A DNA stretch of 64,000 nucleotides, taken from contig NZ_JAQSDO010000015.1 in assembly GCF_029945965.1 (NCBI RefSeq), positions 186,001 to 250,000 of the forward strand. The letters are read 5' to 3'. Under the pieces are notes generated by a model. That model saw only the letters and a program-made list of their open reading frames with translations, made no database searches and was not told where the DNA came from. How positions within the stretch are numbered: the first letter of the stretch is position 1; every line of letters begins with the position of its first letter. The stretch is from Thermomonas sp. (GTDB lineage: Bacteria > Pseudomonadota > Gammaproteobacteria > Xanthomonadales > Xanthomonadaceae). This document shows, piece by piece, positions 28,922 to 39,582 of this stretch. The position numbers were made by a program, and so were the translations under genes.

Positions 28922-30184
28922 CTATGGTTTCAGCAGGTCTGCGCGCTTGAGTGCATCGATCAGCAATTGACGATTGGCTGCAGGCTTGCGTGGCCAGCCT
29001 GTGATGCGCTCCAGCACTTTGCCGTTGCGTACGACCAGGAAGGTCGGCATGGCCCAGCCTGGGGGCAGCAGTGTCCATTCTTTCCGATCATAGATCTGCA
29101 TTGCTTGGGCAGCTGGGAAACGCTGGTTCCATTCACGCACGGCATCCTGGTCTTCCTGACCCGGTGGCAACAACAGCCAGTGTGCGTGTGCTGCGAATGC
29201 TGGACCGAGCATGGGATCGTTGGAGATATCTTCGGCAGCATCTTCGGAGAAGTGGCAGCCGGCCGTTACCAGGATTTGCGTCGGCCCGATATCAAGTGCG
29301 GTCCTCACCAGGCTCGTATTGTCGTTGCTCGTACGCCAGACACTGATAGGTGGGGCGCTGTCATGGAATGGATCCACCATCCTGGGAAGCTCTGCCAGGT
29401 CAGCATTGGGATGTTCAACCGCGTAGCGTTTGGCTTCATCGAAGCGATGCAACCTCAGCAGCGCGTCGTAAACGCTTCGAAAATCCTGTGCCTGTGCGAT
29501 GCCAGATTCATTCATTGCTGCAACAACGGCACGCAGGTCCTTAATGGTCTCCGGTGTTGGTGAATCGGACGCGGTCAGTTCAATCGACCGCATCAAATAC
29601 AGCAAATCGTGCTCTGGTATATTCCTGATTATGTCGGGTTGACGGAACAGATCTGCGAACAACACATTGAAGCGTTGGCGTAGTTCCAGACGATTGCTGG
29701 CATCGGGTCGATTCAGGCGGTAAAGCTCGTCGAAACCGGTTTCCACCTTGCCGGCATCCGCTTGCTTTTTTCGCCAAGCTGGTGGCACATCGGGATGCCG
29801 GGATTTCACTCCCGAGGCATATTCCGAGAGATCAAAAAGCGTCAATATCCTAATGACTTCGTCGCGGGTGAGTTCCGTTTCCAATTCTGCGGTCCCGAAT
29901 CCGCCTAGTCCGTTGCGTCCAAAGACAAGGCTATCCAGGAACCGACGACGCGCCATAGACGGCAATGCGTCGAATGGAGTCGCATGCCCCTTGTTGGCTA
30001 TGAGATAGGCATCAAGTGCTATGCGCGATCGCAATGAACCTTGCTTGTAAGTGACCGCCGTCGATGTCTTGTCGTCATTGGCCTGGGGCGATGACGATGG
30101 CGTTGAAGCTGCTGCCATGCCGCAGGCAAGCACAGCGGCCAATGGAACAATCAAGAGGATCGTATTGCACCGATGTATACGCAT
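28922..30184 (-). CDS. Exported protein of unknown function with thioredoxin-like C-terminal domain (single Cys)
   Basis: 420 residues. A signal peptide (LLIVPLAAVLACGMAAAS) is followed by a long domain I do not recognise. The last ~130 residues look like a thioredoxin fold (ILVTAGCHFSEDAAEDI, FPAAQAMQIYDRKEW, PPGWAMPTFLVVRNGKVLERITGWP with the cis-Pro). The usual CxxC is reduced to CHFS, so ordinary disulfide exchange is unlikely. Its ATG overlaps the mtnC stop (TGATG), making it the fourth cistron of the methionine salvage operon. Parts of the gene are clearly lower in GC than the neighbours (about 45% around 29821-29880), which hints at transfer. Confidence 0.7.
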   Translation of the reverse strand: MRIHRCNTILLIVPLAAVLACGMAAASTPSSSPQANDDKTSTAVTYKQGSLRSRIALDAYLIANKGHATPFDALPSMARRRFLDSLVFGRNGLGGFGTAELETELTRDEVIRILTLFDLSEYASGVKSRHPDVPPAWRKKQADAGKVETGFDELYRLNRPDASNRLELRQRFNVLFADLFRQPDIIRNIPEHDLLYLMRSIELTASDSPTPETIKDLRAVVAAMNESGIAQAQDFRSVYDALLRLHRFDEAKRYAVEHPNADLAELPRMVDPFHDSAPPISVWRTSNDNTSLVRTALDIGPTQILVTAGCHFSEDAAEDISNDPMLGPAFAAHAHWLLLPPGQEDQDAVREWNQRFPAAQAMQIYDRKEWTLLPPGWAMPTFLVVRNGKVLERITGWPRKPAANRQLLIDALKRADLLKP

Positions 30185-30876
30185 CAGGGGATGATCTCCG
30201 CGAACGACTCCACTCGCATATGGCCATGCGTATCGTCGCCTGTGCGCGGCTCGGGATAGTCCTCGTGGCGGTCCAGCAGGACTGTGCGCATGCCGGCATC
30301 GCGCGCGGCATCCAGTTCGGCGACTACGTCGGACAGGAACAGGATGTCGGCCGGGCTGCGATGGAGTGCGTCGGCGATCAGCCGGTAGCTGTCGGCGTCG
30401 CGCTTGTGGCCAACTTCGGTGTCGAACCAGGCGCTGAACAGTGCGGACAGGTCGCCGGTATCGGAGTTACCGAACAGCAGTTTCTGCGCGGGAACCGAGC
30501 CCGAGGAATACACCGCCAACCGATGCCCGGCCTCGTGCCATGCACGCAACTGCGGTGCAACATCGGGATACATGTGCGCGGTGAAATCGCGGCTGCAGTA
30601 GCCAGCCTTCCAGATCATGCCCTGCAGCGCCTTCAGCGCGGTGTGCTTGCGGTCCTGGTCGATCCAGCCCTGCAGGGTTTCGGCGATGACAGCGTCGTCG
30701 CAGATCGCGCCATGTTCGGTGGCGACCACGTCCAGCCAGTGGCGTACTTCGAGCTCATGGCCGTGTTCGCGAACGAAGCGCGGCAGTTCGCGGCGCGCGT
30801 ACGGAAACAGCACGTCCTTGACGAAGGAAATCGACGACGTGGTTCCTTCAATATCAGTCAGGATTGTCGTTTTCAT
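30184..30876 (-). CDS. mtnC: Enolase-phosphatase E1 MtnC
   Basis: HAD-family bifunctional enzyme of methionine salvage: it enolises and dephosphorylates 2,3-diketo-5-methylthiopentyl-1-phosphate to the acireductone. 230 residues. The DxEGTT signature ([14 protein letters not shown]8/E10), [13 protein letters not shown] and the [13 protein letters not shown] acidic motif are typical. It overlaps mtnD by 4 bp upstream and the unknown exported-protein gene by one base downstream. Confidence 0.94.
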   Translation of the reverse strand: MKTTILTDIEGTTSSISFVKDVLFPYARRELPRFVREHGHELEVRHWLDVVATEHGAICDDAVIAETLQGWIDQDRKHTALKALQGMIWKAGYCSRDFTAHMYPDVAPQLRAWHEAGHRLAVYSSGSVPAQKLLFGNSDTGDLSALFSAWFDTEVGHKRDADSYRLIADALHRSPADILFLSDVVAELDAARDAGMRTVLLDRHEDYPEPRTGDDTHGHMRVESFAEIIP

Positions 30877-31433
30877 GCGCGCGCGGCTCCCACTTCATAG
30901 CGCGGAAAGCGCGTGGCGATGTCGGTGCCGGTGAAATGGCCGACCCAGCCGTCCGCTTCGGTGAAAAAGCGAATCGCCACGAAGCTCGGCTCCGGGCCCA
31001 TGTCGAACCAGTGGGTCATGCGGTCCGGTACCGCGATCAGGTCGCCGGCTTCGCACAACACCTCAAAGACCTTGTCGTCAACGTGCAGGGTGAACAGGCC
31101 TGAGCCTGCGACGAAGAAACGCACCTCGTCTTCCTTGTGGAAGTGTTCCTCGAGGAATTTTGCACGCATCACTTCGCACTGCTCATTGTCGGGGGAGATG
31201 CTGACCACGTCGATGCTGCGGAAGCCATTGGCTTCGACCAGACGGTCGATATCGGCGCGATAGGCGGCCATGATCGTGTCTGGCGCATCGCCTGGTTGCA
31301 CGGGTTGCGATGCGTCCCATTGTTCGAAGCCGACGCCAATCACGGCCAATTCAGCGGCGAGTTCTGCCACGTCTGAGGTCGCCAGGCGCGGCACGTCCGG
31401 TGCATCGTCCGCGAAGATCCTGAGTCGGCTCAT
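30873..31433 (-). CDS. mtnD: Acireductone dioxygenase MtnD
   Basis: Cupin-fold metal enzyme that cleaves the acireductone to formate and 2-keto-4-methylthiobutyrate (Fe form). 186 residues. The four metal ligands are visible: H97 and H99 with E103 in [13 protein letters not shown], and H141 in [11 protein letters not shown]. It sits between mtnB and mtnC, overlapping both by 4 bp, so the three enzymes are translationally coupled. Confidence 0.95.
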   Translation of the reverse strand: MSRLRIFADDAPDVPRLATSDVAELAAELAVIGVGFEQWDASQPVQPGDAPDTIMAAYRADIDRLVEANGFRSIDVVSISPDNEQCEVMRAKFLEEHFHKEDEVRFFVAGSGLFTLHVDDKVFEVLCEAGDLIAVPDRMTHWFDMGPEPSFVAIRFFTEADGWVGHFTGTDIATRFPRYEVGAARA

Positions 31434-32062
31434 CGCTGCAACCTGCGCAATTCCAGTTCGCAGGACAGCAGGAATTCGAATGCTTCCAGATGCCGGCGCG
31501 CTTCACCCATGTTGCGGCCCCAGGCGTACAGGCCGTGGCCATCGATCAGGTAGCCCCACATGGTTTGCCGGTCGAGCGATTCGTCAACCTGTGCGGCGAG
31601 TTGCACCATGTCCTGGGTGTTGGCAAAAACTGGCACGTCGATTGCGGCTTCGTGGGTGGTGTTGCCGGCGAATGCCTTGAGCAGCTCATAGCCTTCCAGC
31701 CGGATGTGGCCATCGGATGCGTACAGGCGTGATGCAATCGTCTGCACCTGCGAATGCGTATGCAGCACGCAACCAATTTCCGGGAAGCGGTGGTAGAGGT
31801 GGGTATGCAGCAGGGTTTCCGCAGACGGGCAGTGCTCACTGCCGACCGGATTACCATGGAAATCCACGACCATGATGTCGGCTTCGGTCAGCTTGCCCTT
31901 GTCGCGTCCGGAGACGGTGATGGCCGCATGGCGTTCGTCCAGGCGCAGCGAGAAATTGCTGCTGGTCGCAGGTGTCAGGCCGGCGCGCGACAACTCGCGC
32001 ACATTGGTGATGATCTCGCCAGCCAGGTGGCGCAGGTGCTGCACGTCGTAGGCATCTTTCAT
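31430..32062 (-). CDS. mtnB: Methylthioribulose-1-phosphate dehydratase MtnB
   Basis: Zinc enzyme of the class II aldolase/adducin fold, acting just before MtnC. Family motifs are SSNFSLRLD, the metal-binding [19 protein letters not shown], and [14 protein letters not shown] at 32062 is chosen because homology starts there (210 residues); the frame continues 39 bp upstream without homology. First gene of the mtnB-mtnD-mtnC-unknown operon. The genes for methylthioribose handling (mtnK/mtnA or mtnP/mtnA) are not in the window. Confidence 0.93.
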   Translation of the reverse strand: MKDAYDVQHLRHLAGEIITNVRELSRAGLTPATSSNFSLRLDERHAAITVSGRDKGKLTEADIMVVDFHGNPVGSEHCPSAETLLHTHLYHRFPEIGCVLHTHSQVQTIASRLYASDGHIRLEGYELLKAFAGNTTHEAAIDVPVFANTQDMVQLAAQVDESLDRQTMWGYLIDGHGLYAWGRNMGEARRHLEAFEFLLSCELELRRLQR

Positions 32063-32112
32063 GCGCGTCAGTGTAGCGAATCGGGTGTTTGCCTTCTGCA
32101 TGGCCAGGCAAC

Positions 32113-32138
32113 AAAAAACCCGGCCGGAGCCGGGCTTT
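32113..32138 (-). terminator. Rho-independent terminator after the amino acid permease gene
   Basis: On the - strand a 6-bp GC stem CCCGGC / GCCGGG with loop TCCG is followed by six T. It lies 23 bp beyond the permease stop and 50 bp before mtnB, so it separates the two units. Confidence 0.85.
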
Positions 32139-32160
32139 CTGGGGTTTCATGTAGCAGGGA

Positions 32161-33735
32161 TCAGGCTTGCGGCCCTTCGTGGAACTTGGGCTCCGGGTCC
32201 ATGCCGGGGCCGCCGCCGTGTTTATTGTTGCCCGGCGCCAGCTCACTGCGGTTGTAGCCATACAGCCGATACACCACCAGGCCGATGGCTGCCCAGCCGA
32301 AGAACAGGCCAATCGTGTACACCGACAGGTTCACGAACAGCAGCAGGCAGCCGGCGACCGCGAGCGGGCAGACCACCCACACCAGCGGCGTACGGAACGG
32401 GCGATGCCGGTTCGGCTGTTGCTTGCGCAGGATCATCACGCCGACCGACACCATGATGAAGGCGAACAGGGTGCCCGAGTTGGAGATGTCCGCGAGGATC
32501 CCGACCGGGAACATCGCGCCGAACAGCGCCACGAACACGCCAGTGATGATCGTGATCACGTGCGGAGTATGGTACTTCGGATGGATTTTCGAGAGCTTCT
32601 CGGGCAGCAGGCCATCACGCGACATCGTGAAGAAGATGCGGGTCTGGCCGTAGATCATCATCAGCACCACCGACGGCAGCGCCACTGCCGCGGCGAGGCC
32701 AATCATGTTGCCGACCTTGCCGAAGCCAATCATGCGCATCACGTGCGCAAGCGGCTCCTTGCTGCAGACCAGGGCATCGGCATGTGATGCCATTGCGCAG
32801 GCGGCGGCCATTTCCGGCGTGCCCGGCGACAACGCAACACCGTCTGCGCCGACCATCGGTGCCGAACCCGCCGCGCCCACCGCACCATAACCCACCAGCA
32901 GGTAGAAGATGGTGCAGACCGCCAGCGAACCGATCAGGCCGATCGGGATGTTGCGGTTTGGGTTCTTGGTTTCTTCCGATGCAGTGGACACTGCATCGAA
33001 GCCGACGTAAGCGAAGAAGATCGATGCCGCCGCGCCCAGCACCCCGACGCCACCCATCGGGCTGCCCCAGCCGGTCGGGAAGAACGGTTCGAAATTCTGG
33101 TTATTCACCGCTGGCAGCGCGATGATGATGAAGGCGATCAGAGCAGCAATCTTGATCGACACCAGCACCGCGTTGACCTTGGCCGACTTGGAGGTGCCGA
33201 GCACCAGCAGCCAGGTCACCAGCAGCGCGATCGAGAACGCCAGGATGTTGAAGGTGCCGCCGTCATACGGACCGGTCTGCAGCCAGCGCGGCAACTCAAG
33301 CGTGCCGGGTTGGACAAGTCCGAACAAGTCTATGTGCTTCAGTAGCCCGTTCATGTAGCCGGACCAGCCCACCGATACCGCACCTGCCGCGACTGCATAT
33401 TCAAGGACGAGTGCCCAGCCCACGATCCAGGCCAAGGCCTCGCCCAGCACGCCGTAGGTATATGTGTAGGCCGAGCCCGACACCGGGATCATCGCCGCAA
33501 GTTCCGCGTAGGCCAGGGCGGCCAGGGCACAAACCACCGCGGCAATGACAAATGCCACCATCATTGCCGGGCCAGCCTTCTGGCCTGCCTCGGCAGTCAA
33601 TACGAAGATACCGGTGCCGATCACCGCACCGATACCCAGCATGGTCAGCTGGAACGCGCCAAGCTGGCGGGTCAGCGCCTTCCTTCCAGCAGTTTCTAGA
33701 ATCTGATCGAGCGGCTTGACGCGCCAAAAAAGCAT
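32161..33735 (-). CDS. APC-family amino acid permease (cationic amino acid transporter type)
   Basis: 524-residue inner-membrane transporter with at least twelve hydrophobic helices. The APC signature is strong: LGIGAVIGTGIFVLTAEAG in helix 1, SGSAYTYTYGVLGEALAW, and FFAYVGFDAVSTASEETKNPNRNIPIGL. The long form and these motifs match the CAT/YfnA-like subgroup of amino acid/proton symporters; the exact substrate cannot be read. ATG 33735 with GGGGAGA upstream is chosen over the open frame extending to 33834. A single-gene unit closed by its own terminator. Confidence 0.9.
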   Translation of the reverse strand: MLFWRVKPLDQILETAGRKALTRQLGAFQLTMLGIGAVIGTGIFVLTAEAGQKAGPAMMVAFVIAAVVCALAALAYAELAAMIPVSGSAYTYTYGVLGEALAWIVGWALVLEYAVAAGAVSVGWSGYMNGLLKHIDLFGLVQPGTLELPRWLQTGPYDGGTFNILAFSIALLVTWLLVLGTSKSAKVNAVLVSIKIAALIAFIIIALPAVNNQNFEPFFPTGWGSPMGGVGVLGAAASIFFAYVGFDAVSTASEETKNPNRNIPIGLIGSLAVCTIFYLLVGYGAVGAAGSAPMVGADGVALSPGTPEMAAACAMASHADALVCSKEPLAHVMRMIGFGKVGNMIGLAAAVALPSVVLMMIYGQTRIFFTMSRDGLLPEKLSKIHPKYHTPHVITIITGVFVALFGAMFPVGILADISNSGTLFAFIMVSVGVMILRKQQPNRHRPFRTPLVWVVCPLAVAGCLLLFVNLSVYTIGLFFGWAAIGLVVYRLYGYNRSELAPGNNKHGGGPGMDPEPKFHEGPQA

Positions 33736-33885
33736 TGTGTTCTCCCCAGGCAATTCAGACGGAGCACGAGTCATCGTGCACATGATGCAAGGCGCCGACC
33801 TTACCGGGCTGGCGGGGTCATGCACAAGCGCCAAACGACCATTCAGCGGCGATAATCAATGCTTCCGACGATGATGCGATGCAAC

Positions 33886-34443
33886 ATGCCTGACACCGAC
33901 CAAGCCTTCACCAATGATTTGTCCGCCTATGCGCGCCGATGGCCGTTCGAGCGCGAGACGGTTGGATTGTTCGAGCATCTTTTGGTTGATGCCGAAAACC
34001 CGTTCCGGCGTGAGCGGCTGGCGGGTCACTTCACCGCCTCGGTGTGGCTGGTCAGTGATGATGGAGGTCGCGTCTTGTTGACTCATCACCGCAAGCTCGG
34101 AATGTGGTTGCAACTCGGTGGCCATGCCGATGGCGAGCGCGACCTGCAGGTCGCGGCGCTGAAGGAAGCGGAAGAAGAATCCGGGCTGACGGACTTGCGC
34201 ATCGAGCCCGGCATTTTCGATCTCGACCGCCATCGCATCCCCGAACACAAGGGCGTGGCCGAGCATTGGCATTACGACGTGCGCTATGTGGTGCGTGCTG
34301 GCGTGAACGAAAAGTATGTCGTCAGCGACGAATCGCATGACCTGGCCTGGCGCGGCATTGCCGAGCTTGCCAACAGCACCGAGGCCGATGCGTCGGTACG
34401 GCGGATGGCGGGGAAGTGGCTGGCGCGACAGGCGGACGCCTGA
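33886..34443 (+). CDS. NUDIX hydrolase
   Basis: 185-residue protein with a NUDIX fold. The box reads LGGHADGERDLQVAALKEAEEESGL: the first Glu is one position off the strict consensus, a variant common in this subgroup, while the metal-binding EAEEESG core is intact. Substrate, a nucleoside diphosphate derivative of some kind, is unknown. ATG 33886 is a reasonable start; in-frame ATG 33859 is also possible and no clear ribosome binding site distinguishes them. It is divergent from the permease and convergent with serA. Confidence 0.85.
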   Translation: MPDTDQAFTNDLSAYARRWPFERETVGLFEHLLVDAENPFRRERLAGHFTASVWLVSDDGGRVLLTHHRKLGMWLQLGGHADGERDLQVAALKEAEEESGLTDLRIEPGIFDLDRHRIPEHKGVAEHWHYDVRYVVRAGVNEKYVVSDESHDLAWRGIAELANSTEADASVRRMAGKWLARQADA

Positions 34444-34476
34444 ACCCGGTCGGCAGGCAAGATCACATCGGACCGA

Positions 34477-35712
<1,236 letters not shown>

Positions 35713-35873
35713 CAGGTCGTCATTGCCGGTGGATGTTCCAGTTTGCCAGTTCCAACGGTGGTTTGCTGCAGTGCCGCACTGGACGCGGGCGGTGGCGGCT
35801 GGCAGGCTGGAGACCTCCCGTTGTCACCCCTTAGTTTCCGCCAAAGCTCCGCACGGAGCGTATCGAGCAGGCC

Positions 35874-37256
35874 ATGGCCGACCCGCGTCTGCAATCCCTC
35901 GCCACTGCACTGCCCGCGTTGCGGCTGAAAACCGCCCCGGCCGACCTGGAGCACTACGGCCGCGACTGGACCCGACGCTGGACGCCTGCGCCGCTGGCGA
36001 TCGCCTTGCCCGCCAGCGTTGAAGAGGTGCAGGCCATTGTGCACTGGGCCAACGCGAACGCAGTCGCCATCGTCCCTTCCGGTGGGCGCACTGGCCTGTC
36101 CGGCGGCGCGGTCGCGGCTAATGGCGAGCTTGTGGTCAGCCTGGAGCGCATGACCAAGGTGCTGGGCTTCGATGCCGTGGACCGCACGCTGACGGTGGAA
36201 GCCGGGATCCCGCTGCAGCGCGTGCAGGAAGCAGCGCGCGAACACGGGTTGCAGTATCCGGTGGATTTCGCCGCACGCGGTTCGTGCACGATTGGCGGCA
36301 ACATCGCAACCAATGCCGGCGGGATCCGGGTCGTGCGTTACGGCAACACCCGCGAGTGGATCGCCGGCCTGAAGCTGGTGACCGGCCGCGGCGAACTGCT
36401 GGAACTTGGGCGTAGCCTGGTCAAGAACTCCAGCGGTTACGACCTTCGGCACTTGGCAATCGCCTCGGAAGGCACGCTGGGCATCGTGGTCGAAGCGACC
36501 CTCAGGCTGACCGAGCCGCCGCCACCGACCAACGTGATGTTGCTGGCATTGCCGTCGTTCGATGCGCTGATGCAAGTGTTCGCGGCGTTCCGCCAGCGCC
36601 TGCAACTGCAGGCGTTCGAATTCCTGACTGATCGCGCGCTGGCGCACGTGCTGGCGCAGGGCGGACAACCGCCATTTGCTGAGACGCATCCCTTTTACGT
36701 GGTCACCGAATTCGCCAGTGACGAGGCCAGCGAAGCCGAGGCACTTGCGGCATTCGAGGCTTGCCTGGAGCAGGGGCTGGTCGCTGACGGCGTGATCAGC
36801 CAGAGCGATTCACAGGCAGCGCAGCTCTGGCACCTGCGCGAAGGTATTACCGAAAGCCTGGCCCGCTACGTGCCTTACAAGAATGATGTCTCTGTGCGGA
36901 TCTCGGCGATGCCTGCCTTCCTGGCGGAGACGCAGGAATTGCTGGCCAGCGAGTACCCGCACTTCGAGGTGGTCTGGTTCGGGCACATTGGCGACGGCAA
37001 CCTGCACATCAACATCCTCAAGCCGGATGACATGGCGCAGGACGCATTCGTGGCGGATTGCGAGCGGGTGACCAAACTGCTCGCGCAGGTGCTCAAGGCA
37101 CATGGCGGCAGCATCTCTGCCGAGCACGGCATCGGCCTGGTCAAGAAACCCTACCTGTCGAGCACGCGCAGCGAAGCGGAAATCGCAGTCATGCGCGGGA
37201 TCAAGGCGGTGCTGGATCCGAATGGCATCATGAATCCCGGCAAGCTGTTCGACTGA
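35874..37256 (+). CDS. FAD-binding D-2-hydroxyglutarate dehydrogenase (glycolate oxidase GlcD-like)
   Basis: 460-residue FAD-linked oxidase. The N-terminal FAD_binding_4 domain shows VPSGGRTGLSGGAVA and RGSCTIGGNIATNAGGIRVVRYG; the C-terminal FAD-oxidase_C domain ends with the metal-binding HIGDGNLHINI and AEHGIGLVKKPYL. The family includes D-lactate, glycolate and D-2-hydroxyglutarate dehydrogenases. The divergent pairing with serA, 161 bp apart, favours D-2-hydroxyglutarate dehydrogenase, because SerA and this enzyme have been shown in Pseudomonas stutzeri to be metabolically coupled. Substrate assignment is therefore by context. Confidence 0.82.
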   Translation: MADPRLQSLATALPALRLKTAPADLEHYGRDWTRRWTPAPLAIALPASVEEVQAIVHWANANAVAIVPSGGRTGLSGGAVAANGELVVSLERMTKVLGFDAVDRTLTVEAGIPLQRVQEAAREHGLQYPVDFAARGSCTIGGNIATNAGGIRVVRYGNTREWIAGLKLVTGRGELLELGRSLVKNSSGYDLRHLAIASEGTLGIVVEATLRLTEPPPPTNVMLLALPSFDALMQVFAAFRQRLQLQAFEFLTDRALAHVLAQGGQPPFAETHPFYVVTEFASDEASEAEALAAFEACLEQGLVADGVISQSDSQAAQLWHLREGITESLARYVPYKNDVSVRISAMPAFLAETQELLASEYPHFEVVWFGHIGDGNLHINILKPDDMAQDAFVADCERVTKLLAQVLKAHGGSISAEHGIGLVKKPYLSSTRSEAEIAVMRGIKAVLDPNGIMNPGKLFD

Positions 37257-37281
37257 GCAGCCTCAGCCGCGCGGGCAGGCG

Positions 37282-37848
37282 TCAGTCCGCGCGACCGCCG
37301 AACTCGCCGGTGGCAGTGCTGACCCAGACCTTCTCGCCATTGCTGATGTATTCCGGCACCTGGATTTCGATGCCGGTGGACAGCTTGGCCGGCTTCGGTC
37401 GCTTGGTCGCGGTGCCGCCCTTGAGTTCCGGTGGCGTGTCGATGACTTCCATCACCACGCTGGAGGGCAATTGGAGTGCCACCGGCAGGTCGTCGATGAT
37501 CTGCACGAAGCAGCCGGTGAGGTTCTCGACGATATAACCGGCGGCGTCGCCGATCACGTTTGCATCGAGCGTGTACGGGCTGTAGTCCTCGTCGTCGAGG
37601 AACACGAAAGCATCGCCATCGCGATAGGAATACGTGACCTGCCGGCGCGACAGCTCGACTTCCTTCAGGTCGTCGTCGCCACCCAGGCTGAGGTCGTATT
37701 TCACGCCGCCCGGCACGCTGTACATGGTGAAACGAAACTTGACGTTGCCGCCACGGCCCTGCGGCGAGCTGCGCTCGATGTCGCGGACCTGGTAAACGGT
37801 GCCATTGTGTTCGACCACATTGCCTTTCTTGGTGTCGTAAGCCTTCAT
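37282..37848 (-). CDS. yeiP: Elongation factor P-like protein EfpL (YeiP)
   Basis: 188-residue paralogue of EF-P, which relieves ribosome stalling at proline-containing motifs. All three OB-like domains are present. In place of the modified Lys of EF-P, the domain I loop reads SPQGRGG with Arg at position 32, the hallmark of the EfpL/YeiP branch, which acts without EpmA modification. ATG 37848 matches the family start; the frame is open far upstream but without homology. Its start overlaps the stop of the small membrane protein gene (ATGA), placing it third in an operon. Confidence 0.92.
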   Translation of the reverse strand: MKAYDTKKGNVVEHNGTVYQVRDIERSSPQGRGGNVKFRFTMYSVPGGVKYDLSLGGDDDLKEVELSRRQVTYSYRDGDAFVFLDDEDYSPYTLDANVIGDAAGYIVENLTGCFVQIIDDLPVALQLPSSVVMEVIDTPPELKGGTATKRPKPAKLSTGIEIQVPEYISNGEKVWVSTATGEFGGRAD

Positions 37849-38144
37849 GCGGAGTTCCGGTGCAGGTTGAGGTTGCGGAAAATGCGTTCGTTGATGGTCC
37901 AGGTGAGCAGGCCCCAGACCAGGCCGCCAACCGCGCACAGGCCGGCAGCGACGCCCAGCAACAGGCCGAAGCGAGGATGCTGCGGGCCAAACTTCGCCCA
38001 GGTCAGGGCGATCGAGAAGGCGAACATCAGTCCGCCCCATAGCAACAGGCCGCGTACCAGCACGAAATGCGCCATGCCCTTGGCGCGAATCGCCGGCCAG
38101 CGCCTGGCGATTGATCGTTCGGTGCGCGAACCGTAATCGATCAC
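37845..38144 (-). CDS. Small membrane protein of unknown function, two predicted helices
   Basis: 99 residues with a GTG start that overlaps the SDR gene stop (GTGA), and a stop that overlaps the efpL start. Two hydrophobic stretches ([21 protein letters not shown] and [22 protein letters not shown]) predict an inner-membrane hairpin; the N-terminus is basic and the C-terminus carries [13 protein letters not shown]. No known family recognised. The double overlap with real genes supports that it is translated. Confidence 0.75.
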   Translation of the reverse strand: MIDYGSRTERSIARRWPAIRAKGMAHFVLVRGLLLWGGLMFAFSIALTWAKFGPQHPRFGLLLGVAAGLCAVGGLVWGLLTWTINERIFRNLNLHRNSA

Positions 38145-38917
38145 TTGGGCGCTAGCCGGGTGGCGCCATCCAGGCGGATGGTTTCGCCGTTCAGATAGGT
38201 GTTGCCGAGGATATATGCGACCAGGTCGGCAAACTCTGGCGGTTGGCCGAGCCGCGACGGGAACGGGATCGAGGCCGCCAGCGATTCCTGCACCGAATCG
38301 GGCATGCCATCGACCATCGGCGTCCAGAAAATACCGGGCGCAATCGTCATCACGCGAATGCCGAAGCGGGCCAGTTCGCGCGCCATCGGCAGGGTCATGC
38401 CGACCACACCACCCTTGGATGCGGAATACGCAGCCTGGCCGATCTGGCCTTCATACGCGGCCACCGATGCGGTGTTGACGATTACGCCGCGCTCGCCGTC
38501 GATACCCGCCTCGTTGTGCTGCATCAGGTTGGCCGCGGCCTTGGCCACGTTGAAGCTGCCGACCAGGTTGACCATGACCGTGGTCTGGAAATTGGCCAGC
38601 GGCATCGGTGCTTCGCGGCCGAGCATGCGTCCTGCGCCAAGGATGCCGGCGCAGTTGATGGTGGCATTGAGGCCGCCCAGGAATTCGCGCGCGGCATCGA
38701 CATTGGCCGACACGCCGGCTTCATCGGTGACGTCGGTCTTGAAGTAGCGGGCGTTGGCTTCGCCGAGTGCGCTGACTGCGATGGCGCCCTTGTCGTCATT
38801 GACGTCGAACAAGGCGACCTTGCCACCGTGCTTGACCAGGTGTTCGGCGACAGCGAGGCCGAGGCCGGAGACGCCACCGGTGATCACGGCGCGGACGTTG
38901 GCGAGTTGCATGGGCAA
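38141..38917 (-). CDS. Short-chain dehydrogenase, 3-hydroxyacyl-CoA dehydrogenase type II-like
   Basis: 258-residue classical SDR. Cofactor motif [23 protein letters not shown] (Asp after strand 2, so NAD is favoured), NCAGILG, and the catalytic Ser/Tyr/Lys in [23 protein letters not shown]. The overall pattern, with [27 protein letters not shown], resembles the 17-beta-HSD10 / type II 3-hydroxyacyl-CoA dehydrogenase group that oxidises short 3-hydroxyacyl-CoAs in branched-chain catabolism. It heads the operon with the small membrane protein and efpL. Substrate not proven. Confidence 0.85.
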   Translation of the reverse strand: MPMQLANVRAVITGGVSGLGLAVAEHLVKHGGKVALFDVNDDKGAIAVSALGEANARYFKTDVTDEAGVSANVDAAREFLGGLNATINCAGILGAGRMLGREAPMPLANFQTTVMVNLVGSFNVAKAAANLMQHNEAGIDGERGVIVNTASVAAYEGQIGQAAYSASKGGVVGMTLPMARELARFGIRVMTIAPGIFWTPMVDGMPDSVQESLAASIPFPSRLGQPPEFADLVAYILGNTYLNGETIRLDGATRLAPK

Positions 38918-39084
38918 TCCTGCGGAAGGAAACGGGAATACTGCATTTTACCGGATGCGAGTGTTCCAACAGCTCAGCGCTGCAAATTCCGCGAGAGCCG
39001 CCGCGGCGCCTACCGTCGCGTGCTCGCTACGGGGCTCGAAATGCCCCTGCGCGATCACGCGACGGTCTCGCCGCTTTGTCCGGA

Positions 39085-39582
39085 TTACTGGAACTCCAGC
39101 AAATAAAACGCATCGCAACCGCCGTGGCCGGTTGCGCCCATAGGTTTTGCGATGCGCTGGAAGCCGCTGCGTTCGTACAGGCGCATGGCCGCGTCCATGC
39201 CGGCCAGGGTTTCCAGGTAGCAGCGTTTGAAGCCGGCGGCGCGGGCTGCGTCCAGGCAGCACTGCATCATCGCGGTGCCGGCGCCGTGGCCACGCGCTTC
39301 GGGCAGGAAGTACATCTTGCGAAGTTCGCAGGTGTCGACATCGCCGCCAATCAATGGCGCCATGCCGGCGCCACCGAGCAGGCGACCACCGGATTCGACC
39401 ACGAAATACGCATGCCGCGGTTCGGCATAGGCGCGGCTCATCCAGTCGACTTCCGGGTCGGCGATAGCGAAGCCACTTCCGATTGCGCCGAACTCCGGCA
39501 TCACCGTGCGGATAACCGCAGCCATGGCTGCGTCGTCCTCGCCACGGATCGGGCGAAGTTGGTAGTGGAGTGCTTCGGTCAT
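39085..39582 (-). CDS. GNAT-family N-acetyltransferase
   Basis: 165 residues with the acetyl-CoA binding signature ELRKMYFLPEARGHGAGTAMMQ (R/Q-x-x-G-x-A variant) and a C-terminal YERSGFQRI strand-turn. The substrate is unknown. Its ATG overlaps the stop of the PAS-GGDEF-EAL gene by 4 bp, making it the final cistron of the liuC-liuD-liuE operon. The downstream 167 bp up to the SDR gene show no further gene. Confidence 0.87.
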   Translation of the reverse strand: MTEALHYQLRPIRGEDDAAMAAVIRTVMPEFGAIGSGFAIADPEVDWMSRAYAEPRHAYFVVESGGRLLGGAGMAPLIGGDVDTCELRKMYFLPEARGHGAGTAMMQCCLDAARAAGFKRCYLETLAGMDAAMRLYERSGFQRIAKPMGATGHGGCDAFYLLEFQ

